Shown: positions 1 to 10,200 of the stretch, piece by piece | How the letters are laid out: each line of letters begins with the position of its first letter | How positions within the stretch are numbered: the first letter of the stretch is position 1 | Assembly: GCA_034509425.1 (NCBI GenBank) | Contig: JAVTVJ010000545.1 | Span: forward strand, 372,001-436,000 | DNA length: 64,000 nucleotides | Direction: 5' to 3' | Source: Eopsaltria australis | Taxonomy: Eukaryota > Chordata > Aves > Passeriformes > Petroicidae | Translations under genes and position numbers: made by a program | The notes under the pieces: generated by a model | What the model saw: the letters and a program-made list of their open reading frames with translations, nothing else | Told to the model about the DNA's origin: nothing | Database searches by the model: none

Positions 1-1033
1 GGGGCTGTGGGACAGTGGCCATGCCAGCAGGGGAAGAAGGAACGCTGCATGTCACAGGCTGGGCAGGCACCAGGCAAGCCTCTGCCTGCACTCCAGTCCC
101 AAAGAGCTTTTCCTGGGCAAGGCTGGCCTGGGAACCACCAGCATCCATACACGTTGCGTTGGCCTCCTCTGTGGGGTTTGCAGACAAGGCACAAAACAAC
201 ATTTTTGGGTCTTCGGGCAGTGCCATGGGTAGAAGTTCACTGTGCCTCTCATCACAGGGATCGCTGTCCAGGGCAGAAGCTGCTGGCTCTGCTTCCTGGT
301 TTTGCAGTTCGAGAGACAATGTGCTCTCTGGCTCACTGTCCCCCTCTCCTGCAGCGTTTTCATCAGGGAGCTCTTCTTCCTCCCACTGTGTTAGTAGTTG
401 GTCCATCCGAGAGTCCCTGGATGGAGCATGCTTGCTGTCAAAGAGAGACCACAGCTCTGAAAACAGGTCAGGAGACACGAGCTGTGAGCAGTTTTCGGTC
501 TCTCCTGTGAAGTCTTTGGTCAAGGTGGAAAGGCTGTGCAGCACCGAGGGGCTTTCTTGATCCAGGGAGGAGAGGATGTCTTCCTCCAACTTCTCCAGCT
601 CCTCCAGCTCCCCGACAAGGGGCTTTGAAGCATCCTCAGTCTCTGTGCACAGCACCTTGCCATGGGCGCTTTGCTCTGCTGGCTGATGAGTTTCCCTCTC
701 TTCACAGGGGCCTCCAGTTGAAGACAAAGTTGAGAAGCCTGAGGTTTCCTCAAGCTCTGACATGTGGAAAAGCTCACTGGGCCCCTCATGCCAGGGATCT
801 CCAGCCAGGGCAGAAGTCGCTGCCTCTGCCTCTTTCTCTTTCAATGGGGCAAGTGACATGTTCCATGGGTCACTGTCCCCATCTCCTGCAGCCTCTGTGT
901 TTGGGAGTTCTTCCTCCTCCCACTTCTCCTCTGACTCCTTTGGAAAAGTGAACCCGGGCTGCGAGTTGTCAGAGCCAGAGCGTGGCTCTGCAACCAGGCC
1001 AGGAGACAGGAACTCAGAGGAGTGGGCACAATG
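1..1033 (-). CDS. Partial acidic, internally repeated protein of unknown family (runs off left edge)
   Basis: On the minus strand the frame is open for 344 consecutive codons, from just after a TGA at 1034-1036 to the window edge, so the C-terminus is missing. I translated the whole stretch by hand and found no stop. The product is rich in Glu, Ser, Asp and Pro. It contains a Leu/Glu-rich segment around codons 140-155 (ELEELEKLEED) that could form a short coiled coil. Two related units carry the landmarks WEEEELP (codons 38-44 and 217-223) and KEAEAATSAL / QEAEPAASAL (codons 67-76 and 246-255), about 178 codons apart. The true start is unknown. A pyrimidine-rich stretch ending in CAG (exon side from 987 downward) would make a good splice acceptor, so this may be an internal or last exon. 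A similar pyrimidine-CAG lies at the same place in the second unit (456/457), so the units could also be duplicated exons. No signal peptide, membrane span or catalytic motif is visible. I do not recognise the family. Serine-rich plus-strand frames across the same DNA are interrupted between the two units, so the minus frame is preferred. Confidence 0.6.
221..400 (-). repeat. Internal duplication, copy B (partner 758-930)
   Basis: This stretch is clearly related to 758-930 at both DNA and protein level, with an offset of about 537 bp at matching words (for example CACTGTCCCC at 333 and 871). Similarity continues more weakly on both sides, to about 500 here and about 1030 in the partner. The offset keeps the minus-strand reading frame, as expected for a duplicated protein segment or exon. 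Confidence 0.8.
758..930 (-). repeat. Internal duplication, copy A (partner 221-400)
   Basis: This is the upstream unit (in minus-strand terms) of the duplication described at 221-400. Both copies keep the acidic WEEEELP landmark and a Ser-Ala-Leu motif. They differ by substitutions and small in-frame length changes, so the duplication is not recent. Confidence 0.8.
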
Positions 1034-1294
1034 TCACCATGGGTCACAAAGGCCTGGTGGGCACAGCCACCCCTTGTCATGGAGAGACATGGAAATGCCC
1101 TTGGTCACACAGGCCTTTTTTAGGCCTTTGCCCCTCGACTTTGCCTACGCCTGTTGCTCTCCCAATAACCTGCATCTCTCCCTTGTGCCACTTTGTGTTC
1201 CTCCCCTAAACATCCCCAAAGAAGCCCTGTGCCCTGCCAAACTGATTTTCCTACCCCACCCACCTTTTATCCCACCCCTTGGCCCTCACCTGAT

Positions 1295-2555
1295 GTAGAA
1301 AGATAATCGGGGAGGCCAAAGCTCTGTTAGCACTTCATCTGACCACTACTGTCAAAGACAATAAAAAGTGTTTGTTTAAGAAGATTAACAACAAAGAAGG
1401 GCCAAGGAAAACCTCCATTCTTTATTGGATGCAGGGTTGAATATGGTCACAAAGGATGAGGAAAAGCCTGAGCTACTGAATGCCTTCTTCATCTCAGTCT
1501 TCAACAGTCAGACTGGTTGTGCAGAGGACAAGCAGCCCCCTGAGCTGACAGACAGGGACAGGGAGCAGACCAGAGCCCCTGCAATCCTGGAGGAAGTCAT
1601 TAGTGACCTGCAGAGCCACTGAGACACTGACACATCTATGGGGCTGGCTGGGAGTCCCCCAAGGGTGCTCAGGGAGCCACAGAAGAGCTCGCTAAGCCTC
1701 TCTCCATCCTTTATTATCAGTCCTGGCCAGTCAGGACATCCTGGACAACTGGAGGTGCCAATGTGACACCCATGGCCAAGAAGGGCTGCAGGGAGGATGA
1801 GGGGAACTGCAGGCCTGTCAACCTGACCTCAGGGCCAGACAAGGTTCTGTAGCAGATCACTGTGAGGGGGATCACATGGCCCATAGAGGACAGCCAAGGG
1901 ATCAGGCTCAGCCAGTGTGGATTTAGAAAAGTTAGGTCCTTCCTGAGCAGTCCTATGTCCTTTGAGGTGTGGGTGACCCGCCTGAGGGCTGAGGGAGAAG
2001 CTGTGGATGGAGTCTCCCTGGACTTGAGCGAAGCCTTTGACTTCATCTCCCACAGCACAGTCTTTAAAAAGTCCAGGGCTTGGGCACGGGCACTCTTTGC
2101 TGGGTTAAGAACTGTTGGGACAGGACCCAGAGAGTGGTCGTGAAAGGTGCCACATCCAGATGGTGTCCGGTCACTAGCAGTGTCCCCTGGGCCTGGTCCT
2201 GTTCAATGTCTGTCCTGCTGATGTGGACAAGGGTATTGAATGTACCCTCAGTAGTAAATTTGTGATGACTCCAAGGTGGTTGGGGGTGTTGATGTGCTGG
2301 AGGGTAGGAAGGCTCTGTGGAGGGATGTGGAAAGGCTGGATAGATGGTGTGAGGCCAGTGGGATGAGCTTCAGGATGACCAAGGACTGCGTTCTGCCCTT
2401 GTGTCCCAACAAGCCCCTGTGGTGCTCCAGGCTGGGGGCAGAGTGGCTGGAAAGCTGCCCAGAAGAAAAGGTTGACAGTGGTGTAATTTGAACCAGTGTT
2501 TGTCCAGATGGACAGGAATTCCAGTGTCTTCCTGGCCTGTATTGGTGATTTTTGT
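1295..2555 (+). mobile_element. CR1 LINE fragment, decayed reverse-transcriptase region
   Basis: In three shifting frames the plus strand gives recognisable pieces of the CR1 non-LTR retrotransposon ORF2 protein. First comes the linker before the reverse transcriptase (codons from 1425, reading ELLNAFFISVFNSQTG). Next are fingers/palm pieces around 1862-2060 (CGFRK, LDLSEAFDFISHS, where the family has an L-D-F-S-K-A-F-D type motif). Then come RVVVKGATS / RPVTS-like and thumb-side pieces (LEGRKALWRDVERLDRW near 2300, LGAEWLESC near 2430). DNA similarity begins near 1295 (GGGGAGGCCAAAG) and fades by about 2555. Frameshifts, stops and loss of the catalytic Asp pair region show it is dead. The endonuclease end, the 3' UTR and the terminal repeat are absent. 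It sits just upstream of the minus-strand open frame. Confidence 0.9.
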
Positions 2556-3713
2556 ATGATTTTCCTCTGGTAGCCTTCAGTATCACAAGGTTCAGAATAA
2601 AATTCTGAAAATAATATGTTGAATACTAAGTTCATTTGAACTTGTTCCATGCTGACAAATTATCAGACACTTCAGTGATTCTATAATTTAGGAGTTATCT
2701 TCTTATACAGTCTCCTATCACCTCTGGAAGGCCAAATTTTCACCTTAGAATGATCTTCTAGAAACTACTTAGCACATCATTTCTGCTTGTAAATAATAAA
2801 CACAATACTACCAGGTGGAACTTCTCAGAGAAGTAAGCTCTGAAATTGGTAATAAGTGTTTGCAGTTTCACACTTAAATCTATGTAAGACTGAATATGTC
2901 ATTCACACTGGAAAAGCAATCTCTGGGGGCTGAGTGATATAAATGCAAAGCAGTTTATGGTTGGTTTTGTTCTTTTCCAGAAGGCTTCAATTTACTACTT
3001 CTCCTGGGAAGAAAAGAGCAATTTCAAAGGCACAAAAAATGTGTGGACGCCCATCTATTATTGACATCTTTGAAAGTCACCATTTAAGTATGATGATTTA
3101 CTCAATAGACATATTTTACTCGATTCTTCACCAATCAGCTTCATTAAGTCCTTAAAAACATTTTTCCTCTTAGAATTAATTCTGATGAAAAAAATGGGGC
3201 CAGGGCATTTCAGTCACCACCTCTCAAAACACTGCAGTTGCATTAATGTAAGCTCCACCATTTTTAGCCATTATTACAGACCACCAAAATTTATTTTTAT
3301 AAGGTTGCTAGGCAGTTAAACCACCTTGAAAGAAATGAACTATCTGTGTGAAAGCATGTACAACAAAGTTATTGATGGAATACTAAATAAAAAAAAGAAT
3401 ACATGAGAGCTAAATCCGGAGATATTACTGGCGCTGTACTATTATATTCCAGCAGCACTGGCATTTCAGTCTGCAATTTCCAACAGCCACAGCGATATAA
3501 TTTAAGCCCCAAAATCAAAACTGTCAGTGCTTTTGGACCCATGAGATGGGGGAAAAGTTGATTTTAGAGCAACATTTTTCTTTCCTCCAACTTTCCATGT
3601 CTTACAAGTACACTGTAAGTTTCACACACATTTCCTCCTGGAAAAAGACTTCCTCACTGCCTTTGATACAAAACTGTAGAACCACAAGAGTTATTTAGGT
3701 GTAAGGGGACTTT
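2556..3713. other. Non-coding DNA, nothing recognised
   Basis: This is AT-rich sequence following the CR1 fragment. Open frames are short (70 codons at most) and low in complexity. I see no repeat family, RNA gene or splice-bounded exon here. Confidence 0.6.
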
Positions 3714-3778
3714 TAGAATTCATAGAATGGCTTTGGTTGGAAGGGACATTCAAGATCATCTAGTTCCAACCCCTGAGT
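3714..3778 (-). mobile_element. CR1 LINE 3' end, short fragment
   Basis: The stretch reading AGAATGGCTTTGGTTGGAAG, followed by GGACATTCAAGATCATC, is the reverse complement of the conserved avian CR1 3' terminus. The element therefore lies on the minus strand. Only about 65 bp can be recognised; the rest is truncated or too diverged. The 5' truncation is typical of CR1 copies. Confidence 0.85.
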
Positions 3779-4799
3779 TCATCGGTTCCATCTGTTCCAA
3801 ATTTGTGTGCAAAGTGTGGCCAATTTTGAAGCAGGATCTGATCTGGAAACCAGAAGCACCAGAAGTTCAGAAGGGTTATAAATCACATGAGCATTGTCTG
3901 TTACAAATCTCGTAAGTCCCATAAGTTCTTTCTCCTTTTGACATACTGACTTCTTCCTCCTGTCTGTGCAGAGTCTGGGAATGTTTATTCTTGGCAAAGG
4001 AAGCAGAAAAAGGTTTTGCCATTTTCTTTGTAACCCAGCTCCAAATTTATATGCATTTGCCATAAGACATGTTAAAAAAAATCTCCTTTCCCCAAGCCAA
4101 TGAGTTCTCACAGTTCTTTTTTAGAATTTGAGTTAAGGGATCATTGTTGATATCTAGTATAATATTTGAAAATAAATCTACTAAAACTTAGCTGAAAGGC
4201 CAAGAGAGGACTCCTTTGAATACAACAGGAATTGTTTATGCAAAAAATATTTCAAAAGTGGAAAATACATAAAGTTTAATTTTTAGTGTTGTTGTGAGTT
4301 TTCAAATAAAAATTCTTTACTGAAAGCCAAACATTGAAAAGAGTTCAATACCAATGTTTTAAGTTAAATAAAACTTTAATTTCTAATTAATAATGTCCAT
4401 TAACTAGATTCATAATAAAAGCAAGACCCAAGGTGTAGGGCCAGTCTAGAATGCAGTCTTTGGGAATTTTGTCTCTTAATGCATCCTTAGGTCAAATTTA
4501 TAGATTTTTAGGTCCTCAGCTGCTTTAATGTTCCATGGAAGTCAGTGGAAAAAAGCATGATGGTGATGATTCTGTGAAGTAGTTCTACCTTTGGCTCTTG
4601 TTATTTAAAGAAAACTTTAAAAATTGAGAGAAGCAATGAACGATTTATTTTGGTTTTTTAATAACCCCAGGAGTTGAAGGTGTAAATCTTTTAAAGAGAA
4701 AACATCCCCTCATGCAAGATGCAGGTTCAAATGAACAAAAACTTGGCAGCAGTTTGAGCTCAAAGTGCTGCATATACATTTTCTGGATACAGCTGAGCA

Positions 4800-4865
4800 G
4801 ATAAACCCAGCTCCTGCGGAAATGAATAGGAGCTGGCACATAAGTACCTGTAAGAATCCACACCG
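4800..4865 (+). repeat. Possible ancient amniote interspersed repeat relic
   Basis: The words GAATAGGAGCTGGCACATAA and GTACCTGTAAGAATC resemble a common old repeat of reptile and bird genomes (a MIR/L3-like tail reading roughly 'AATGGGAGCTAGGCGCCTAA...'). Identity is low, so the family cannot be fixed by eye. Confidence 0.35.
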
Positions 4866-5138
4866 CTGCCCGTGATAAAACATCTGGTTTATCATCGGCA
4901 GCAGAACCAGTAGAATTAAGTAGTTAATACTTCAAAGTGATACAAAATGTAGCTGTAAATTCAACAGAGCTTTCTGCTGGAGACCATGTAAGGACACCAT
5001 AATAACAGCAAATTGATTCACCTAAACCTTTGCTTTGCATTTGCTGCAAGACAGGATTTTCAGTAAACTACTCCAGCTCTCCTCTGTGTTAATAATAACT
5101 ACTTCACTGGCTGTTGAATGAGCCACATTTACAGACAC

Positions 5139-5173
5139 AAGAAAAAAAAAAGAAAAGAAAAAAAAAAAGAGAT
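5139..5173. repeat. A-rich simple repeat
   Basis: An almost pure A run broken by single G bases. I see no target duplication or retrocopy upstream of it. Confidence 0.9.
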
Positions 5174-5750
5174 GCTGTAGACGTGAAGTAATGTATTCCT
5201 TGTTGGAGCTCCCATTTGTTGCAGCTTTATAAAGATATAGAATTTAGGTCATTTTATTGCAGCAGATCCATGTAGTGCCTTAATTCTACTGGTATTCTCC
5301 TTTACAGCCTGATGAGATATAAGTGATTGAAAAACTCCGTTAAAACCAAGCAAATGCATTTCCTCCTGGCTTTACTGTCTCATCTCCCTAAAATGACCCT
5401 GACTGGTTTCAGTCTCATGGGAGAATTAACTGTGCAGATTTTATAAAGCTCATTGCACCAGACACTGCCACTACTGTGGTTAATGAGAAGAGGTTCTTTT
5501 TGCACAGTCCTCTCCATAAGGATGGTCTGTCACTTGTATAACAGCTCCAGACTCACAGGAGACCTGTGACAGAGTCTCTTCCCAAAGGCAACAAGCACAA
5601 GGATCCTCCACATCAGCTGCCTGATGGAGTTCAAGGAGTTTGGACTATGCTCTCAGACACATGGTGTGATTTTTGGGGTTATCCTGTGCAGAGCCAGGAG
5701 AGTGGTTGTGTTTGATGACCCCTGTAGGACCCTTCTAACTTAGGGTATTC

Positions 5751-5774
5751 TCTGGTTCCATCTCTGGTTCCATC
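5751..5774. repeat. Perfect tandem duplication, 12 bp x 2
   Basis: TCTGGTTCCATC occurs twice in direct succession (5751-5762 and 5763-5774) with no mismatch. It is a small slippage-type duplication and a potential length polymorphism. Confidence 0.95.
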
Positions 5775-6238
5775 TGCACCTCTGCTCTTCCACACATTCA
5801 CAATCCATGCACATGCATACAGTGTTTTCTTCCTATCAGCTGCCATTGCACACCGGCTTCTGTCCATCTTCTGCATAGTTTGCAAAGATAAGACTGCAGG
5901 GTTTTTTTTTACTTTCATGGCACTCCTTAGCCACCCTTCCCTGTCTGGACAGGCCACTGCATTAGTAATGGGTACAATTAAAATTTTATGCCAGCAGATG
6001 ATTTCCCTGTTCCAGCTCTTGCTGGTCACTTCTAAGACATTCCTGCAGCTCTCAGTTCCTTGACGAGCTGTGAGTGGAACAGCTGCAATTTACCTTGTAA
6101 CTGTGATCAAAGTTGCAACATTTCCGAGGTTTTACAGATTTCACACAAATATTGATAGATGTAAAAATAAAATCAAAAAAGCTGAACTGTATGCTTCACG
6201 TTTCATGAGGTTTTTCTTCTAGTAATAAAACCACTCAC

Positions 6239-6300
6239 CTGCATATGAAAGGAGGTATATTCCTTCCCTCAGAAATGGCCTTCTTTGGGTCTCAGAACTC
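6239..6300 (-). other. Candidate minus-strand exon (splice-site pair)
   Basis: Read on the minus strand, this 62-nt stretch is followed by a consensus donor (CAG then GTGAGT at 6238 and below). It is preceded by an AG (GTATGTAG) about 20 nt downstream of a 19-T tract. One of three frames is open throughout (about 20 codons). Nothing links it to a known protein, and chance pairs of this kind are expected in a window this size. Confidence 0.15.
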
Positions 6301-6324
6301 CTACATACATTACATGGAAGATTG

Positions 6325-6343
6325 AAAAAAAAAAAAAAAAAAA
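6325..6343. repeat. Poly(A) tract, 19 nt
   Basis: An uninterrupted run of A. On the minus strand it is a poly(T) that would serve as the pyrimidine tract of the candidate exon at 6239-6300. Confidence 0.95.
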
Positions 6344-6971
6344 GGCAGAAATCTCAATCTTTGCTGCAAAATATTGCCCTATTGCCCTAAGGTAAAACTG
6401 ATCCACTGTGCTGTCACAGAAGCCAGGACAGGTCAGATGCTAATTCCCCAGACATGAGGAAGATGGAGATTGCTGTGGCAACATTCACAACATGCTCAGT
6501 TTTTTCTTCAAATAGGTTATTATTTCTCTTTTTGTCATGCACTGCAATCATCTTTTAAAATGGGGCTCCTGCATCATGCAGAATCTGCTCCATTGGGGGT
6601 AAGACCACCAGACCTCATCATTTGCATTCTCCAGTCTATCACTGCAGTCAAAAGGCGAAGCAAGGCTGGATGAGAGGGAGGAGACCTTTTCTGTGTCTCT
6701 GCCAACTATAATAAAATGTGATCCATCTATCCTCACTCCTGGGTGATAACAAGGTGCTTGCAGATCTTCATCTTTCCACTTTCTGCTGCAGAGGGCACTG
6801 GCTTCACAGCTGTAAATCAGAAGAGGTGCAGGGCTTGACCCTTTCTACCCCCCTGCCATGCCTCTTCTGTAATTCAGATCAATCACTTCAAGTGGCCATA
6901 GAACCAGTGTGCTGATCCAGATGCTGCCAAAGCAAATGAGTCATGGGAAAAATTAAGGACATTTGAATGCT

Positions 6972-7214
6972 GGGTTTGACACCATATGGTGTGGGATGTC
7001 CCTTGGGTCAGTCGGGTCAGTTGTCCCAGCTGTGTTCCCTCCCAGCTCCTTGTGCACTCCCAGCCTCCTCTCTGCTGGGGTGGGGTGAACAGCAGGAAAG
7101 TCTTTTGCCTCACTCAGCAACAACAAAAACATTCCAATGTTATCAGCAATGTTTTGGTTACACATCTACAGGTACTATGAAGAAAATTAATTCTATTCCA
7201 TCCAAAACCAGTGC
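6972..7214 (-). mobile_element. ERVL-type avian LTR fragment
   Basis: This stretch is related over nearly its whole length to 22990-23241. Shared words include CAGCTGTGTTCC / GGCTGTGTTCC, TCCCAGCTCCTTGT and the GGTGGGGTGGG-type run. It ends with ATGAAGAAAATTAATTCTAT and CCAAAACCAGTGCA. I recognise this as the 5' part (in LTR orientation) of a common avian endogenous retrovirus LTR inserted in reverse. On the minus strand it therefore starts TGCACTGG at 7214. The other half of the LTR is missing, and no retroviral coding sequence is present. It is an inert relic of an old integration. Confidence 0.75.
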
Positions 7215-10200
7215 ATCTCGCCACATGTGCCTGTAAGTCATTAGTTTAAATAGACATACATTCATTTAGAATTAAAGCACTATGCCTGGGATGTAGTAGC
7301 AATGCAGGAGCCATGCACTGGCCTCTCTTTTAAAAGATTTCTGTAGGCATATTAATTCAGTTTGTAAAACAGCCATCAAGCAGCCATAAATGCAAGCAAA
7401 GTAGTAAATTCCTTTTTTCAAATATAAAGGGAGGAGCTTTGTGAAAATAACACTGTTTACCTGATGTCCCGTCTCTCTCCTCAAGCTTTAAACTTCAGAC
7501 AATTTGGATTTCCCCAGACCAGTCTGAACTGTGCCTTTCAGGTGGGGCAAATAAAACACAATTACAACATTTTCTTTGCAAAAGATTTACCAGCTGTCTT
7601 TAGATGGCAAGCAGTGGCTCAGTTCCTGGAAGGAAACCTGTGACCCTTTCATTTGTGAGCCAGATCTACTGACAAAATCAGCATTGACAGAGAAACAGGT
7701 ATTTTGTATGTCCATAGATGTCAGAATGAAGCCTCAATTCCAATTAGATTTAATTTTTTCTCTTCTTATCACACCTGGCAGACAGCATACTCAGTGAAGA
7801 CAACTTTTAGAAGGTGAGGAAAATAGTTGGCTTTGTCACATTCACCAGTCAACCGGTGTTCCATGCTATCTATTAATGTTAATCTGGCATGTCCAGCCCC
7901 AGATGTGAATCCTGAAAATTCATGGATCCTGGCAGTGCTTCCTCCAGATTCCTCAGCTAAGCTGCTGAAAATAGTGGGAGAAATACATGCCATAAATTAA
8001 ATTGCAGTGAATACTAGGCCAGGACTTCGGGAGTTTGCTCACGTCTATCAGAATATTTATGAAGCACAAAGATGTTCAATAGTTCTCAGGGTTTATATGT
8101 ATTATCACTGAGTCCAATATTCTGGATTCAAGTGTAAGCACGGGATGTGTGTTCCCACAGCCACAGATAATGACTCCAACTGGAAACATGAAATCAGCTC
8201 ACAGGGCCAGATGCTCAGCTGCAGCAAGGGAAGGTCTCTCCGAATGACAGAGTTATGCTGTCCTGTATTTCAGGACTTTAATGTTTGTTAGTATAACATG
8301 ATGATAGCAAGTGTTTCTGGGCGGCTGGCATAAATTATAGTAGTTTCTACTTTCATAGGATCTGTCTTATGATGTAGTTTTTCTCTAGCTTGCTGCACAA
8401 ATGCACTGCAACTGAACAGAGGTAAACAGGAGTTTGTCCTGCTTCCCATTTTGACAGTCTCACAACCTTCCTCTCACACCCTAGGTAACTGATATAGCTA
8501 GAAGTAGCATTGGAAGCAGGAAATCTGTTCATTGTCTGGTTCCAGGAAGAGTCTGTGAAGCCAACATCATAAAAAAAATTAAAAGCAACAACCAAAACAA
8601 CCACCCCAGGTTTTAACTTGTAAACTGAGCACATCTCATATGCAATTAGGGAACGAAAATAAATTAACTTTATAACCTAAGGGTGACATTCTTAAAGATT
8701 ATAAATCTGCCTGAGATCTGTTGAAAAGATGAAAACTATCCCAGTAGATGAACATTTTCCTCCTTTTTATATGAAAATATTTAAAAACAGGAACACACTG
8801 TCTTGTCTTGGAAAAAGGTTGATCAGCATGCTAACAGTTCTTCCATTCTCTTAATTTCCTACTCAAAATCCTAATCTCAGAAGAGTATGAATCCACAAAG
8901 GTGCATGTTTTATGGGGTTATGAAATTAATGTTGCACTCTGACTCCCTGAATACCATCCACTTGCTTACCTTTTTTTCAATATAGTAGGAAATTACAAGC
9001 CCTGAGCAAGTCATTACTCTCTGATGATTATGAATTAGCTGACCTCAGGCCACAGAAAAGGCAACACTTTCTAGCAGACCACAAGGTCTTTTAGTCAACA
9101 GAAGTATCATAATGTTCTGATCTGTAGCTGGACATTTCTGCTAGCTTAGAAGTCAGGTGCTTCGTCTTTCTAAAAAAGAAATGTTCACCTAAGGAAAAAA
9201 AGAGGACACCTCTTCCTACACTTAGCAAAGCAATGTTATTTGCTAGAGGCTATCTGAGCAATCAGAAGTTTTTTTCTCTTCTTCTGACTGACATCATAAT
9301 ACTTTCTAATGCAGCAAATATAAAGACAGCCCATTTCAAGTATAATGGAGCATGGATTAAATCAAATACTGAGTGTTCCACCATATAAATTCCTGTCTGC
9401 TTATAGAAAATGAGTAAGGAACTGCCAACATTTCCCTGAACCCCTACAGGGAATGCAAGGCAGCAGCAACATCTCCAAAGGAGAAAGCAGTATCTCCGTC
9501 CTCCCTTCCTTTCTACTGCTTCTTCTCACTGCTTCTTCTTCATTATTCTACCACTTACACCTTTAACACATCCAAACCAGCCCTTTCCCTACAAAATCCT
9601 CCCTCCAGAGTCTGGAAGTGATCAAAGAAATAAAACCTGAGTCTGAAGCAACCCTGCAGGTTTAACCCACTTCGAGGACTAAAATCTACCCCCTTTCCAT
9701 CCACTCCTATTTGATTAATCTCAGTTAATTAATGTGTTCCTGTGCCTCGCAGGCCAGGCTGCAGCAGCTGGCAGAGCCCATGCCATGCGTGGGAGGGATT
9801 GCTGAGGATCTGAGAGGGGCTGGGCCAGGCTGGGCTGTCAGAGCCAGCACATCAAAGGCCCATCTGCCAAACCTTCCCGAGAAACATTGATGAACAAACA
9901 CAGGGCAAAGGGGGAAAAGAGGTTATCCCTTGGTGTTGCCTTTTGTAGGGATTTCTTGGTCTTTTATAGGGGATTTAAGGAGAAATTAGTCTCCCTACTT
10001 GAGGGAAATGTGGAAATGCTTGAAACACAGTATTCATTGGAAAGGTGGAGAGTAAGACAGTGAGCACTGTTCTTTCAGAATAAAACCTTGAGAACCCTCT
10101 CATGGTCTAGGAGATGTGATGTGGGCTGGATACGCCTCCTCCCTCCTAATTCTTCCAGACAGAGTGGAGGAGAGATTAAATTTACTGTGTGGCTGCTCTC

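Larger units (their letters stand above)
3779..6971. other. Non-coding DNA with small repeats
   Basis: No gene is supported. The stretch holds AT-rich sequence, an A-rich run at 5139-5173, a 12-bp tandem duplication at 5751-5774, a poly(A) run at 6325-6343, a possible old amniote repeat at 4800-4865 and one minus-strand splice-bounded candidate at 6239-6300. Open frames are no longer than 116 codons and look random. Confidence 0.6.

Noticed and set aside
15..560. Serine-rich plus-strand open frame, with a sister at 762-1298
   Set aside because: Both lie opposite the uninterrupted minus-strand frame and are separated by stops. Their likeness to each other follows from the DNA duplication.
1361..1367. 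Possible poly(A) signal (AATAAA) after the acidic frame
   Set aside because: It lies on the plus strand inside CR1-derived sequence and upstream of the minus-strand frame, so it cannot end that gene.
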